The notes: generated from the letters alone by a model not told the origin. Positions 17,864 to 27,779 are shown, numbered from the stretch's first letter. The stretch is 64,000 nucleotides of DNA from Synechococcus sp. WH 5701 (GCF_000153045.1 NZ_CH724160.1:949499-1013498), one strand, 5' to 3'. Numbers and translations are program-made.

Positions 17864-18792
17864 ATCGGGCGGCCCTGGCTTTCGTGATACGTACGCATCT
17901 GCAGCTCCGCCAGCAGCCCGAAGCAGAACAGCTGGATGCCGGCCACGATCGCCAGCACCGCCACCATCAGCAGGGGACGGGTCCCCACATCGGCGTTGAG
18001 GAAGATCTTCTCGCTGAGCAGCACCAGCCCCAGCACCAGGCCGATCGCCAGGCAGGCCAGCCCACCGAAGCCGAACACATGCATCGGCCGGGTGAGGAAG
18101 CGCTTCATGAACCAGACCGTGAGCAGATCCATCAGCACCCGGAAGGTGCGATCGATGCCGTACTTGCTCTCGCCGAAGCGGCGGGCGTGGTGATTCACCT
18201 TCACCTCGGTGATGCGAGCCCCCTCGATGAAGGCCAGCGCAGGCAGGAAACGGTGCAACTCGCCGTAGAGGTTCATGTCCGCCACCACTTCCCGGCGGTA
18301 GGCCTTGAGGGAGCAGCCGTAGTCGTGCAGGCGCACCCCCGTGACCCGGGCGATCAGGCGGTTGGCGATCTTGGAGGGGAGCAGGCGCTTCAGCGCCGCA
18401 TCCTGGCGCTGGTGACGCCAGCCGCTCACCAGGTCGTAGCCCTGCTCAAGCCTGTCCAGCAGCAGGGGGATGTCGGCTGGATCGTTCTGCAGGTCGCCAT
18501 CGAGGGTGACGATCACGGCCCCGTGGCTGGCATCGAAGCCGGCGGCCATCGCCGCGGTCTGGCCGTAGTTGCGCCGCAGCAGCACCGCCACCAGTTCAGG
18601 GGTCGCTGCGGCGAGTTCCTCCAGCCGGGCCGCGGTCCCGTCGCTGGAGCCGTCATCGACCAGGACCAGCTCGAAGCGGCGGCCCAGGGGCCTGAGGCTG
18701 GCGAGCACCTGCTCCACCAGTGGGCCGAGGCTTTCCTCCTCGTTGAACAGGGGGATCACGACCGAGAGCTCGGGGCCGTGCGACGCGGTCAT
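17821..18792 (-). CDS. GT2 family glycosyltransferase (DPM1/GtrB-like)
   Basis: 323 residues. The GT-A catalytic domain (about 1-230) has SVVIPLFNEEESL, the nucleotide-binding VDDGSSDGT, the metal-binding DGDLQNDP and RRNYGQTAAMAAGFD. Two C-terminal membrane helices follow (FGGLACLAIGLVLGLVLL and LLMVAVLAIVAGIQLF). This layout matches enzymes that transfer a sugar from a nucleotide donor to polyprenyl phosphate at the cytoplasmic membrane, as in GtrB and dolichol-phosphate mannosyltransferase. The acceptor and sugar are not determined. It stands beside other envelope genes. Confidence 0.88.
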   Translation of the reverse strand: MTASHGPELSVVIPLFNEEESLGPLVEQVLASLRPLGRRFELVLVDDGSSDGTAARLEELAAATPELVAVLLRRNYGQTAAMAAGFDASHGAVIVTLDGDLQNDPADIPLLLDRLEQGYDLVSGWRHQRQDAALKRLLPSKIANRLIARVTGVRLHDYGCSLKAYRREVVADMNLYGELHRFLPALAFIEGARITEVKVNHHARRFGESKYGIDRTFRVLMDLLTVWFMKRFLTRPMHVFGFGGLACLAIGLVLGLVLLSEKIFLNADVGTRPLLMVAVLAIVAGIQLFCFGLLAELQMRTYHESQGRPIYRVRATLRGSLAG

Positions 18793-18835
18793 GACGGCGG
18801 GGCTGCATCGGAGTGCAACCTACGGGAGCCCAGGC

Positions 18836-19567
18836 TCAGGGCAGGGTGGTGCCGTCATGGCAGCGCAGCACCCGCCCGGCTCCGCGCAGTTCGCGGCGGT
18901 AGTGGCACGACACGGGATGGTCGCACTCGGGGCTGAGCTGGTCGATGCCGAGGCCATCGCGGCCATGTTCCTTGCCGGAGCTGTGCAGGTAGTGCCCGCC
19001 GCCCAGGTAAAGCCCCACATGGCTGCAGCGCTGGGGGCGGCCGAAGAAGATCAGATCCCCCGGCCGCAGCAGGGCGAAAACTCCTGGCCGGACGGCTACG
19101 GGCTGACAGAAGCGTTCCTGCTGGTAGGCGTCTCGGGGGATCCAGATCCCGGCGCTGGCGAAGGCGCTCTGCACGAAGCCCGAGCAGTCGAAATCGGGGC
19201 CGAGGGTGCCGCCCCAGAGGTAATGGTTGGGCTGTTGCCGGGCCCGCTCGGAGAAGGCCAGCACGTCGGGCAGGCGGGCGTTGATGTGGCTTGGCCCCAG
19301 GAGGCGGGGCCGGCTGGGCGGGGCGGGGATGGCCCGCTCCAGCAGGTCGCTGATCTCGAGCCAGCAGGGGTAGCCATCCTCCAGCAGGCGGGCCCGCAGC
19401 CGGGTTCCCTCAACCTGGCCGAGCAGCTGCAGCGTGCGGCCGCAGCGGGCCTGGGTGGCCAGCCCCGGGCCAGTGGAGCGGACGTGGCCATCGATGTCGG
19501 CGATCAGCCGCCAGCAGCGGCCCGCCTTCAGCCCATCGGCGTTCACCCCGGTTCCTACGCTCTCCAT
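18836..19567 (-). CDS. NlpC/P60 (C40) cell-wall peptidase
   Basis: 243 residues. An N-terminal SH3-like part (about 1-90) precedes a C40 papain-like domain. The nucleophile lies in FDCSGFVQSAF (Cys about 127), the catalytic His in CSHVGLYLGGG, and the third polar residue near HYLHSSG. Family members cut the gamma-D-Glu-diamino acid bond in peptidoglycan stem peptides or their fragments. I see no signal peptide, so either it acts on recycled fragments in the cytoplasm or it is exported by another route. Its start lies 17 bases from the divergent serine hydrolase start. Confidence 0.88.
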   Translation of the reverse strand: MESVGTGVNADGLKAGRCWRLIADIDGHVRSTGPGLATQARCGRTLQLLGQVEGTRLRARLLEDGYPCWLEISDLLERAIPAPPSRPRLLGPSHINARLPDVLAFSERARQQPNHYLWGGTLGPDFDCSGFVQSAFASAGIWIPRDAYQQERFCQPVAVRPGVFALLRPGDLIFFGRPQRCSHVGLYLGGGHYLHSSGKEHGRDGLGIDQLSPECDHPVSCHYRRELRGAGRVLRCHDGTTLP

Positions 19568-19584
19568 GGCAGCCGACGGTAGCG

Positions 19585-20517
19585 ATGGCGTTCTACAGCC
19601 CCGATGCGGCGATGGGAGCGATCCTCGAGGGCCACCTCCAGGCCCTGGAGCTCCAGGGCCGCCCCGGTCTCGCGTCCCAGGTCTCGATCACCTGGCTGCG
19701 CTATTCGAGCAGCCTCATCGGCGCGGCTGAGGCCAGCGAGTCGTCGAGGCCCTGGCTGGAGCCAGTGGTGGGGGCCGCCTGGGCCGGCTCCAAGGCCCGC
19801 TATCCGGCCAGCGTGGTCAAGCTCTTCTATCTGGCGGCCACCGAAGCCTGGCTCCAGCGCCAGTTGCTCGAAGACGGCGCCGAGCTGCGCCGGGCCATGG
19901 CGGACATGATCCGCGACTCCAGCAATGACGCCACCGCCGTTCTGGTGGATTGGCTCACGGGCACCACCAGCGGCCCCGATCTGCCGGAGCGGGCGCTGCG
20001 GGCCTGGATCGAGGGCCGTCAACTGGTGAACCAGTGGTACGCAGCCCTGGGCTGGAGAGAGTTCGATGGCTGCAACGTCTGCCAGAAAACCTGGGGGGAT
20101 GGTCCCTACGGACGGGAGCGGCAGTTCTACGGACCGGCCCTGGAGAACCGCAACCGGCTCAGCACCGACGCCACCGCCCGGCTGCTGCACATGATCATGG
20201 CTGGGAGCCTGGTGTCTCCCCCCGCCTGCGCCCGGATGCGGGAGCTCCTGAGCCGCTCCCTCGATCCCGGGCTGAGGGCGGCTGATCCGGAGAACCAGGT
20301 GGATGGTTTCATCGGAGGCGGCCTGCCCGCCGCTGCCCGGCTGTGGAGCAAGGCCGGCTGGATGAGCCAGGCCCGCCATGACGCGGCCTATGTGGAGATC
20401 GAGGGCCGCGCTCCCTTCCTGCTGGTGATCTTCAGCGAAGGGTCGGAGCGAGCCGTCGATGACCAGCTCCTGCCTCAGCTGAGCCGACTGCTCAGCGAGG
20501 CCTGTGCACCGAGCTGA
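19585..20517 (+). CDS. Class A beta-lactamase-like serine hydrolase
   Basis: 310 residues of the beta-lactamase/transpeptidase-like fold. The SxxK nucleophile motif is in YPASVVKLFYL (about 72-79), the SxN motif in RDSSNDATA, and the K-T/S-G motif appears as SKAG near residue 254. The middle residue of SxN and the Thr of KTG differ from true class A enzymes, and no clear Glu166 equivalent is visible. A penicillin-binding or esterase role is therefore more likely than antibiotic hydrolysis. No signal peptide is evident. It is divergent from the NlpC/P60 gene, pointing to peptidoglycan metabolism. Confidence 0.75.
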   Translation: MAFYSPDAAMGAILEGHLQALELQGRPGLASQVSITWLRYSSSLIGAAEASESSRPWLEPVVGAAWAGSKARYPASVVKLFYLAATEAWLQRQLLEDGAELRRAMADMIRDSSNDATAVLVDWLTGTTSGPDLPERALRAWIEGRQLVNQWYAALGWREFDGCNVCQKTWGDGPYGRERQFYGPALENRNRLSTDATARLLHMIMAGSLVSPPACARMRELLSRSLDPGLRAADPENQVDGFIGGGLPAAARLWSKAGWMSQARHDAAYVEIEGRAPFLLVIFSEGSERAVDDQLLPQLSRLLSEACAPS

Positions 20518-20587
20518 ACACCAGTGGCCTGAAGGCCTGCCCAGGCCTAACTCTGGGGGCCAGTCTGCTGGCTGAAGGTTCTTGGAA

Positions 20588-20676
20588 CGGAGAGGGAGGG
20601 ATTCGAACCCTCGACAGAAGTTGCCTCCTGTAACTCCTTAGCAGGGAGCCGCTTTCAACCACTCAGCCACCTCTCC
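20588..20676 (-). tRNA. tRNA-Ser (anticodon GCT)
   Basis: An 89-base class II tRNA on the minus strand. Acceptor arms GGAGAGG and CCTCTCC pair with discriminator G at 20588. The anticodon loop is CTGCTAA, giving GCT, which reads AGC and AGT serine codons. A long variable arm lies between the anticodon and T arms, and the T-loop is TTCGAAT. It sits in the gap between the serine hydrolase and alr. Confidence 0.95.
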
Positions 20677-20694
20677 AGGGGCGTGACGAGCTTA

Positions 20695-21906
20695 TCAGCG
20701 ATCGCGCGCGACCTCGCCAAGGCGGAGGCGGGGCAGGCGGTGCTTGAAGCCGCAGAGAATTTCCCAGGGGATGGTGCCACTGGCCTGGGCCCAGTCCTGG
20801 GGGGTGATGCGCTCGCCGCCGTCGTCGCCCAGCAGGGTGACCACCGAGCCCACCTCCAGCTGGGGAGCTTCGGTGGCATCGATCAGCAGCTGATCCATGG
20901 TGATCGCCCCCACCTGGGCCAGCCGGCGCCCAGCGAAGAGCACCTCCAGTTGGTTGCTGAGCAGCCTGGGCACCCCATCGGCGTAGCCGATCGTGACCAC
21001 CGCCAGCCGACTCGGACGCCGGGTGGTGTAGCGGTGGCCATAGCTCACCCCCACTCCGGCCGGCACCTCGCGGATCAGGCACACTCTTGCGCGCACGCTC
21101 ATGGCGGGCTGCAGCGGCACTGTGTGGCTCAGGTGCTCCGCGGGCGCCTGGCCGTAGAGCGCCAGGCCCACACGCACCAGGTCGTAGTGGAGCCGGCGGC
21201 AGCGCAGGGTGCCGGCGGAATTGGCCAGATGACGAACTCCGGTGGCCAGTCCCAGCTCACCGGCGCCGCGCAGCACGCTCTCGAAGCGCTGCTGCTGGAG
21301 AGCGGTCAGGCCGCCCCCTCCCGGGTCGGGAGCGTCGGCATCGGCCAGGTGGGAGTAGACCCCAGCCAGCAGCACCGCATCCAGCCCGAGGAGGGCCTGC
21401 AGCAGCCTCACCCCATCGCCCCAGTCGACCCCGAGCCGGGCCATGCCGGTGTCGAGCTTGAGGTGCAGCGCCATGGAGCGGCCGCTGCCACTGGCCAGGT
21501 TCTGGCAGAGCAGGGCCTCGCGCATGCCGCTGATGGTGGGCATGAGGTCCCACTCCAGGCAGCTGCGCAGTTCCTCGGGGTGAATCAGATTCCCCATCAC
21601 CAGCACCGGTGCCTCCAGACCCGCCTGGCGCAATTCGATGCCTTCCTGCAGGGTGGCCACCCCCAGAGACGTGGCTCCGCCAGCCATGGCCGCGCGAGCA
21701 ACCGGGGCGGCGCCATGGCCGTAGCCATCGGCTTTGACCACAGCCATCAGCGACGAGTCCGGAGCCAGCCACCGGCCCAGGGCCCTGGCGTTGTGCTCGA
21801 TCGCTGTCTCATCCACCTCCACCCAGGCCCTCTGCCGCGGATGAAGCCCGGGCGCCACGAACCGCTGGGGATCCTCAACTGGCAGTGGTTGGCTGGGCTG
21901 GAGCAT
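20695..21906 (-). CDS. alr: Alanine racemase
   Basis: About 403 residues from ATG 21906; a TTG at 21942 would add 12 residues but has no ribosome-binding site. The PLP-dependent enzyme makes D-alanine for peptidoglycan. The PLP lysine is in AVVKADGYGHGA near the N-terminus, and the second catalytic base is Tyr in GVSYGHRYTT. HLKLDTGMARLG, YSHLADAD, HLANSAGT and RVGLALYG are intact family blocks. The gene ends 18 bases before tRNA-Ser. It belongs to a local group of envelope genes. Confidence 0.96.
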   Translation of the reverse strand: MLQPSQPLPVEDPQRFVAPGLHPRQRAWVEVDETAIEHNARALGRWLAPDSSLMAVVKADGYGHGAAPVARAAMAGGATSLGVATLQEGIELRQAGLEAPVLVMGNLIHPEELRSCLEWDLMPTISGMREALLCQNLASGSGRSMALHLKLDTGMARLGVDWGDGVRLLQALLGLDAVLLAGVYSHLADADAPDPGGGGLTALQQQRFESVLRGAGELGLATGVRHLANSAGTLRCRRLHYDLVRVGLALYGQAPAEHLSHTVPLQPAMSVRARVCLIREVPAGVGVSYGHRYTTRRPSRLAVVTIGYADGVPRLLSNQLEVLFAGRRLAQVGAITMDQLLIDATEAPQLEVGSVVTLLGDDGGERITPQDWAQASGTIPWEILCGFKHRLPRLRLGEVARDR

Positions 21907-22042
21907 CGTTGCTATCTCAGACGGGCATTCCAGCAGAGTCAATCTGGTGTGAACCGTCAGTCCAATCTCGTGCCTGTTGGCTCAAACCCGTTAGCATGGC
22001 GGCCATCTGGGGATCTGGCACCCCTTCCGTGGACCATGCGCC

Positions 22043-22540
22043 GTGAGCCAGGTTCTGGTCCTGAATGCGTCCTATGAGCCTCTGAACATCACCAGCTGGC
22101 GTCGGGCCACGGTGATGCTGCTCAAGGGCAAAGCCGAAGGTCTTGAGCACGACCCGAAGCATCCCATTCGTGGCGAGATGTTGCTGCCGTCGGTGATCCG
22201 TCTGCGCCAGTTCGTGCGGGTGCCCTTCAAGCAGTTGCCGCTGACCCGCCGCTACGTCTTCCAGCGTGACGGCCACAGCTGCCAGTACTGCGGCTACCAG
22301 GGTGAGCAACTCTCGATCGACCATGTGATCCCCCGCAGCCGCGGAGGGACGGACACCTGGGAGAACGTCACCACCGCCTGCCTGCGCTGCAATGTGCGCA
22401 AGGGCAGCCGCACGCCCCGGGAAGCGGCCATGCCCCTGGCCCGGGTGCCGCGGCGGCCGGTGAGCACCCTCTATTTCGAGGCCACCCGCCACATCCGCTC
22501 CGGTCGCCAGGAATGGGCCAAGTACGTGATCGGGGCCTGA
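22043..22540 (+). CDS. HNH endonuclease family protein
   Basis: 165 residues starting at GTG 22043. The N-terminus VLVLNASYEPLNITSWRRA is typical of a group of HNH proteins common in cyanobacteria and actinobacteria. The nuclease motif is complete: CQYCG zinc ligands, SIDHVIPRSRGG with the catalytic His, ENVTTAC, and the second pair CLRCN. Proteins of this type bind DNA and use a beta-beta-alpha metal site; the biological role is not established. It diverges from alr across about 135 bases and converges on prfA with 36 bases between stops. Confidence 0.88.
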   Translation: MSQVLVLNASYEPLNITSWRRATVMLLKGKAEGLEHDPKHPIRGEMLLPSVIRLRQFVRVPFKQLPLTRRYVFQRDGHSCQYCGYQGEQLSIDHVIPRSRGGTDTWENVTTACLRCNVRKGSRTPREAAMPLARVPRRPVSTLYFEATRHIRSGRQEWAKYVIGA

Positions 22541-22576
22541 GAGGCTCACTTGAGTCGCCTGTGTCAGCAGCGGGCC

Positions 22577-23680
22577 TCAGTCCACGCCTGCGCCTTCGGC
22601 TACCAGCTGCTCCAGACGGGTCTTCTGCTCCGCTGCCACGCACGCCCCGATCACCTCGGCGAGCTGGCCCTGCAGCACCGGCTCAAGGGCGAAGTTGCGC
22701 CCCAGCCGGTGGTCGGTGACCCGGTTGTCCTTGGCGTTGTAGGTGCGGATCTTTTCGCTGCGCTCGCCGCTGCCCACCTGGGCACGGCGGGCAGAGCTCT
22801 CGGCGGCGGCGGCCTCTGCCAGTTCCCGCTCCAGCAGTTTGGCCCGCAGGATCTCCAAAGCCCGCTCTCGGTTCTGGAGCTGCGAGCGCTCCTGGGTGCA
22901 GAACACCCGGATGCCCGTCGGTTTGTGCAGCAGATCCACGGCCGTCTCCACCTTGTTGACGTTCTGCCCGCCGGCGCCGCCTGAGCGGGCCGTGCTGATG
23001 TCGAGATCAGCGGGATCGAGCTGGACCTCCACCGGATCGGCCTCGGGCATCACGGCCACTGTCGCGGTGGAGGTGTGAACCCGTCCCTGGGACTCGGTGG
23101 CTGGCACCCGCTGGACCCGGTGCACCCCGGCCTCGTACTTGAGCTGGCTGTAGACGCCATCGCCGCGGATCGCCAGGATCAGCTCCTTGAAGCCGCCCAG
23201 GTCGGATTCCGAGGCACTGAGGGGCTGCACACTCCAGCCCACGGTCTGAGCGAAGCGCTCGTACATCCGGGCCAGATCGCCTGCCCACAGAGCCGCTTCA
23301 TCTCCTCCGGTACCAGCGCGGATCTCGAGCATCACGCTGCGCTCATCGCGGGGGTCACTGGGGAGCAGGGCGAGGGTGAGCTGCTGTTCCAGTCCATCGA
23401 GCTGGGCTCCCAGCTCCCTGAGTTCCTCCTGGATCAGGGCCTCCATCTCGGGATCCCCCTTGCTCTGGCGGGCCAGTTGCTGAGCCTCCTTCAGTTGCCG
23501 CTGCAGGCTCTGCCAGTGGCCGAGGCCCGTGGCCAGAGGCTCGAGCCGGGCCCGTTCCTTGGAGAGACGGCGCAACTCAGAAGGGTCGGCCGCCACGGCG
23601 GGATCGGCCAGCTGACGTTCGAGCGCTTGGAAGGTGCGATCGGCGGCCTCAAGGCGCTCACGCAGCAGGGATGGATCCAT
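22577..23680 (-). CDS. prfA: Peptide chain release factor 1
   Basis: 367 residues. RF1 recognises UAA and UAG in the ribosomal A site and triggers peptide release. The stop-recognition motif appears as PAT in [14 protein letters not shown], and the catalytic GGQ lies in [14 protein letters not shown]. The N-terminal domain I helices and the C-terminal [11 protein letters not shown]...DHRL block are as expected. It is the last gene of the long ribosomal run, 72 bases after rpmE, and that gap contains a strong hairpin. Confidence 0.97.
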   Translation of the reverse strand: MDPSLLRERLEAADRTFQALERQLADPAVAADPSELRRLSKERARLEPLATGLGHWQSLQRQLKEAQQLARQSKGDPEMEALIQEELRELGAQLDGLEQQLTLALLPSDPRDERSVMLEIRAGTGGDEAALWAGDLARMYERFAQTVGWSVQPLSASESDLGGFKELILAIRGDGVYSQLKYEAGVHRVQRVPATESQGRVHTSTATVAVMPEADPVEVQLDPADLDISTARSGGAGGQNVNKVETAVDLLHKPTGIRVFCTQERSQLQNRERALEILRAKLLERELAEAAAAESSARRAQVGSGERSEKIRTYNAKDNRVTDHRLGRNFALEPVLQGQLAEVIGACVAAEQKTRLEQLVAEGAGVD

Positions 23681-23706
23681 GGGGGCGGGTGAGCAGACAG
23701 CACAAA

Positions 23707-23730
23707 GCCGGACACCCGTGGGCGTCCGGC
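23707..23730 (-). terminator. Hairpin between rpmE and prfA, possible partial terminator
   Basis: GCCGGAC (23707-23713) pairs with GTCCGGC (23724-23730), and the interior CCC/GGG extends the stem after one mismatch. On the minus strand it is followed by only three Ts, so termination would be weak. It could reduce read-through from the ribosomal genes into prfA. Confidence 0.5.
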
Positions 23731-23752
23731 CTCCAAAGCAGACCTGAACGGA

Positions 23753-24025
23753 TCAGGCCTGGGTCTCGGCCTCGGGCTTGGCCTCTTCTCCCCCGGCTTT
23801 GGTGGTGGCGTTGTCAGCACTGCCCATGCCGTACTTGCGCATGAAGCGGTCCACGCGGCCCTCGGTGTCGAGGATCTTCTGAGTACCGGTGTAGAAGGGG
23901 TGGTTGCCACTCCACACGTCCACGTGCAGCTCGGGCTGGGTGGAGCCGGTGGTCATGACCACCTCTCCGTTGCAGATCACCTTGGCATCGGGATACCAGG
24001 TGGGATGGATGTCGGCCTTGGGCAT
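23753..24025 (-). CDS. rpmE: 50S ribosomal protein L31
   Basis: 90 residues, with MPKADIHPTWYPDAKV, VDVWSGNHPFYTGTQKILDTEGRVDRFMRKYG and an acidic Ala/Glu tail. L31 bridges the two ribosomal subunits. Only one cysteine (ICNGE) is present and the CxxC zinc site is absent, so this is the zinc-free type. It follows rpsI after 32 bases. Confidence 0.95.
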   Translation of the reverse strand: MPKADIHPTWYPDAKVICNGEVVMTTGSTQPELHVDVWSGNHPFYTGTQKILDTEGRVDRFMRKYGMGSADNATTKAGGEEAKPEAETQA

Positions 24026-24057
24026 GGCTGGAATGGGCTGAATACGGAAGGGAGGGA

Positions 24058-24465
24058 TCAGCGCTTGGAGAACTGGGGCGCTTTACGGGCTTTCTTCAGG
24101 CCGTACTTGCGCCGTTCCTTGGCCCGGGGATCACGGCTGAGGTGGCCTTCGGTCTTGAGCGGCTTGCGGTTGTCCGGCGAGAGCTCACAGAGGGCACGGG
24201 CAGCACCCTGCTTGATGGCATCGGCCTGACCGGTGAGACCACCGCCTTTGACGTTGACCAAGAGGTCGTACTCGGCGGAAAGGCCCAGGGTGTCCAGGGG
24301 TGCCTTCACCGCGCTGAGGTAGCTGGGGTTGTAATTGAGATAGTTGTCGCCTGGTCGGCCGTTGATGGTGATCGAACCGGTGCCGGGGACGACACGCACA
24401 CGGGCGACGGCCGTTTTGCGGCGGCCCGTTCCCCAGTAGACGACGCGGTTGGAAGCGGTGCTCAT
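24058..24465 (-). CDS. rpsI: 30S ribosomal protein S9
   Basis: 135 residues, with [19 protein letters not shown] near the start, [19 protein letters not shown], and the basic C-terminal SKR tail that reaches the P-site tRNA. Its ATG overlaps the rplM stop in an ATGA, so L13 and S9 are translationally coupled, the arrangement conserved across bacteria. Confidence 0.97.
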   Translation of the reverse strand: MSTASNRVVYWGTGRRKTAVARVRVVPGTGSITINGRPGDNYLNYNPSYLSAVKAPLDTLGLSAEYDLLVNVKGGGLTGQADAIKQGAARALCELSPDNRKPLKTEGHLSRDPRAKERRKYGLKKARKAPQFSKR

Positions 24466-24914
24466 TGTGCGGTGGCGGAAGGATCGAGAGCCAGAACCTG
24501 GGGCTGCTGGGCGGCGTGGGGATGCTCGGCACCCTTGTACACCTTCAGTTTGCGGAACAACTGACGGCCGAGGGCGTTGTGGGGAAGCATGCCCTTGATG
24601 GCCTTCTCGACGATCCGCTCGGGCAGGCGAGCCTGCAGTGCCTCGAAGGTTTCGGTCTTCATGCCGCCGGGACGGCCGGAATGACGTCGGTAGATCTTCT
24701 GGCTGGCCTTGTTGCCGCTGATGCGGATCTTGTCGGCGTTGATGATGACCACGAAGTCACCGGTGTCCAGGTGGGGAGTGAAGGTGGGCTTGTTCTTGCC
24801 ACGCAGCACACTGGCCACCTCGCTGGCCAGACGGCCAAGGGTCTGATTCTCAGCGTCCACCAGAAACCACTGGCGGTCGAGGGAATCGAGAGAGGGAACG
24901 GAGGTCTTGTTCAT
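24462..24914 (-). CDS. rplM: 50S ribosomal protein L13
   Basis: 150 residues from ATG 24914 ([21 protein letters not shown]). The frame is open further upstream but that part is not conserved L13. Family blocks: [50 protein letters not shown] and [21 protein letters not shown]13 is an early 23S rRNA binder. It lies 114 bases after truA and overlaps rpsI. Confidence 0.97.
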   Translation of the reverse strand: MNKTSVPSLDSLDRQWFLVDAENQTLGRLASEVASVLRGKNKPTFTPHLDTGDFVVIINADKIRISGNKASQKIYRRHSGRPGGMKTETFEALQARLPERIVEKAIKGMLPHNALGRQLFRKLKVYKGAEHPHAAQQPQVLALDPSATAQ

Positions 24915-25028
24915 CGCACCGGCGGGCCGGATCGGAGTAAGGCACCATCCGAACGGATGGGGCTGGACATGGGGCGGAAGGGCCGCATCGATGGGTGACC
25001 CCAACGGCACGACGCGCAATTCCTGAGC

Positions 25029-25979
25029 CTAACCTTTGGCCCATTGGCCCGTCTCCGGGACTCCGCTGGATGGATGATCCAGTGGCGAACACGCCTTGAG
25101 GCTGGTGGACAGCGCGGGCGGGCTCAGGGAAGGAAGCTCTGGCGGATCCTGGCATTCCAGCCAGAGCCGCGGTTGGCCATCATACCAGGCGGATAGCGGA
25201 AAAGGTGGCGAGGGATAGCCCACCCTCAGAAGGCAAAGCCCATGGGCAGGGGCCGCCTCCTTCACCTCCGAGCGGGCCCGCTGCCGCCAGCGCCGCTCGA
25301 AGCCGGCCAGGCTCAGCTGGCCCTCTCCCACCGCCACCAGCTGGCCCATGATCAGGCGCACCATCCCGTAGAGAAAGCCGCTCGCCTGGATCTCGACCAC
25401 CACCAGGTCGCCGTGGCGCTCAAGGCTCACGGCCTGCACCTTGGTGCGGGCGTGGGGGCGGCGGCTACCGGCCCGCTGGAAGGCGCTGAAATCGTGGAAG
25501 CCCAGTAACCCGCGCAGAGCAGTGGCCATGGCGCGTTCATTGAGGCGCTGCCGGTAGCGGTGCCAGCTCCAGGGGGAGAGAAACAGGTTGGGTCTGCGGC
25601 CGTTGTAGAGCGTGTAGCGGTAGCGGCGGTAGCAGGCGGAGAAGCAGGCGTGCCAGGTGCTGGGCACGGCGGCGGCGGCCCTGACCCGGATCGAGGCCGG
25701 CAGGCGGCCGTTGAGGGCCGCTGCCCAGCGCTCGGAGGGAATCGGTCCGCTGGCTTCGAAATGCACCACCTGTCCTGCCGCGTGGACCCCGCTGTCGGTT
25801 CGTCCGGCGGCCATGGCCCGTATAGGGCGGTGCGGATCGAGTGTGGCCAGGGCCCGCTCCAGGGTCTCCTGCACGCTGGGCTGATGGGGCTGGCGTTGCC
25901 AGCCACAAAATGAAGAACCCTCGTACTGCAGGCAGAGGGCGATCCGCTGGATCGGACTCTGGTCTGTGCACGAGGGCAA
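25029..25979 (-). CDS. truA: tRNA pseudouridine(38-40) synthase
   Basis: 316 residues. TruA modifies uridines 38-40 in tRNA anticodon stems. The catalytic Asp is in [47 protein letters not shown] and [22 protein letters not shown] are family blocks. The start is TTG 25979, since no ATG or GTG lies upstream of the conserved first strand. The C-terminus carries about 40 extra proline/serine-rich residues. It follows rplQ by 20 bases, a usual place for truA. Confidence 0.93.
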   Translation of the reverse strand: MPSCTDQSPIQRIALCLQYEGSSFCGWQRQPHQPSVQETLERALATLDPHRPIRAMAAGRTDSGVHAAGQVVHFEASGPIPSERWAAALNGRLPASIRVRAAAAVPSTWHACFSACYRRYRYTLYNGRRPNLFLSPWSWHRYRQRLNERAMATALRGLLGFHDFSAFQRAGSRRPHARTKVQAVSLERHGDLVVVEIQASGFLYGMVRLIMGQLVAVGEGQLSLAGFERRWRQRARSEVKEAAPAHGLCLLRVGYPSPPFPLSAWYDGQPRLWLECQDPPELPSLSPPALSTSLKACSPLDHPSSGVPETGQWAKG

Positions 25980-25999
25980 GGTGGCGTCGACGTGGGGCG

Positions 26000-26350
26000 T
26001 CAGACCAGCTCGATGATGGCCATTTCGGCATTGTCACCCCGGCGGGGGACGGTGCGGATGATCCGGGTGTAACCCCCATTCCGCTCGCCGTAGCGCTCCT
26101 GGGCCTTGTCGAACAGGGAGTGCACCAGCTGCTTGTCGAAGATGTAGCCAATGGCTCGACGGCGGGCTGCCAGGCTGCCGTCCTTGGCGAGGGTGATCAT
26201 GCGCTCGGCCTCATTACGCAGGGCCTTGGCGCGGGTCTTGGTGGTGGTGACGCGGCCTTCGCGGATCAACTGAGTGGTGAGTCCACGCAGGAGGGCCTTG
26301 CGTTGGTCGGCGGGTCGTCCGAGCAGAGGGACGCGGCACTGGTGTCGCAT
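26000..26350 (-). CDS. rplQ: 50S ribosomal protein L17
   Basis: 116 residues: [42 protein letters not shown] and the C-terminal [25 protein letters not shown] are standard L17. L17 lines the peptide exit region. It follows rpoA by 47 bases and precedes truA, the usual end of the alpha operon. Confidence 0.97.
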   Translation of the reverse strand: MRHQCRVPLLGRPADQRKALLRGLTTQLIREGRVTTTKTRAKALRNEAERMITLAKDGSLAARRRAIGYIFDKQLVHSLFDKAQERYGERNGGYTRIIRTVPRRGDNAEMAIIELV

Positions 26351-26397
26351 GATTCCGGGGAGATGGAAGAAGGTGAGGGAAAGTGAAACGTTGCCGC

Positions 26398-27336
26398 TCA
26401 GGCGGTGGTGCGGCTCTGGGGCAGGGAGATGCCGATGCGCTCCAGCGCTTCAATCACCTCATCAGCTGACTTCGAGCCGAAGTTCTTGATCTCGAGGAGA
26501 TCTTCGTAACTGAAGCCCATCAGGTCGGAGACCGAATTGACCTGGGCCCTCTTCAGGCAGTTGTAGGCCCGAACAGAGAGGTTGAGCTCCTCCAGGGGAA
26601 TCTGGCTTTCAGCTGAGGGCTCAGGCTCCAGGCCTGGCTCCTCCACCATGGTCAGACTGGCCAGGGGCTGGAACAGCTGGATCAGCTGATTGGCGGCCTG
26701 GGCCATGGCGTCGTCGGGTGTGATCGAGCCACTGGTGACGATCTCCAGGCGCAGGCGTTCGCGGGCCGACCCACCTTCGCCGACGGCCGTTTCATCGACT
26801 GTGTAGTTCACCCGGCGCACGGGCATGAACACCGCATCGATCTGGAGCAGATCGATCGCGCTGGTGTCTTCGTGATGACGGTCCACCGGCCGGTAGCCGA
26901 CTCCCTTCTCCACATGAACTTCCAGTTCCAGCGAGTGACCTTCAGCCACGGTGGCGATCGGGCGATCGAAATCAATCACCTGAACCTGGGATGAGAACTG
27001 AAGGTCGGCGGCGGTGACGCTGGCGGGACCGTTCACGATCAGCCGGCCGATCTCAAGATCGCGGTTGCGGCTGTTGACGACGACTTCCTTGCAGTTCAGC
27101 AGGATGTCGAGGACGTCTTCGCGCACGCCCGGGATGGTGGCGTATTCATGGTTGACGCCGGCGATGCGCACGGCGGTGATGGCACTGCCCTCCATGCCGC
27201 CCATCAGCACCCGGCGCAGGGCGTTGCCGAGGGTGATGGCCTGACCGCGGTCCAGGGGCCCGATCACGAACACACCGGTCTGGGAGCGGTCGTCGGCGAT
27301 GTGATGCTCGACCCGATCGATCTGATACTGATGCAC
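26398..27336 (-). CDS. rpoA: RNA polymerase alpha subunit
   Basis: 312 residues starting at GTG 27336 ([21 protein letters not shown]), which matches the family N-terminus. The assembly domain (about 1-225) has [34 protein letters not shown] and the dimer interface. The C-terminal domain (about 245-305) contains [19 protein letters not shown] and [23 protein letters not shown], the DNA- and activator-binding helices. It lies between rpsK and rplQ, as in most bacteria. Confidence 0.97.
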   Translation of the reverse strand: MHQYQIDRVEHHIADDRSQTGVFVIGPLDRGQAITLGNALRRVLMGGMEGSAITAVRIAGVNHEYATIPGVREDVLDILLNCKEVVVNSRNRDLEIGRLIVNGPASVTAADLQFSSQVQVIDFDRPIATVAEGHSLELEVHVEKGVGYRPVDRHHEDTSAIDLLQIDAVFMPVRRVNYTVDETAVGEGGSARERLRLEIVTSGSITPDDAMAQAANQLIQLFQPLASLTMVEEPGLEPEPSAESQIPLEELNLSVRAYNCLKRAQVNSVSDLMGFSYEDLLEIKNFGSKSADEVIEALERIGISLPQSRTTA

Positions 27337-27386
27337 GGCCTGATGGTGGTGAAGAGGAACGCCGAGGAGCGGCTGGGAACGGATGC

Positions 27387-27779
27387 TCAGACCCGGCGGC
27401 GCTTGGAGCGGCGGCAGCCGTTGTGGGGCAGGGGGGTGACATCCCGGATGAGGGTGATCTCAAGGCCGGCCACCTGCAGGGCCCGGATAGCGGTTTCACG
27501 CCCGGAGCCCGGACCGCGCACCAGCACCTCGATCTGACGCATCCCCTGCTCAAGGGCCCTGCGGCCTGCGGCTTCAGCGGCGGTCTGGGCGGCGAAGGGG
27601 GTGCCCTTACGAGCTCCTTTGAAGCCGCTGGCGCCGGCCGACGACCAGGAGATCACCTCACCGGCCGTGTCGGTGATCGACACGATGGTGTTGTTGAAGG
27701 TGCTCTGGATGTGTGCCACACCGTTGGGCACGTTGCGCTTGGTTTTCTTCGCGCCGGTTTTCTTGGCTGGCTTCGCCAT
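27387..27779 (-). CDS. rpsK: 30S ribosomal protein S11
   Basis: 130 residues with a basic start ([21 protein letters not shown]), [29 protein letters not shown] and the C-terminal [19 protein letters not shown]11 forms part of the 30S platform near the mRNA exit. It lies between rpsM (67 bases upstream) and rpoA (50 bases downstream). Confidence 0.97.
   Translation of the reverse strand: MAKPAKKTGAKKTKRNVPNGVAHIQSTFNNTIVSITDTAGEVISWSSAGASGFKGARKGTPFAAQTAAEAAGRRALEQGMRQIEVLVRGPGSGRETAIRALQVAGLEITLIRDVTPLPHNGCRRSKRRRV

Noticed and set aside
19585-20517. A functional antibiotic-resistance beta-lactamase
   Set aside because: SxxK is present but the SDN and KTG motifs are altered, no Glu166 equivalent is evident and there is no signal peptide, so resistance is not supported.
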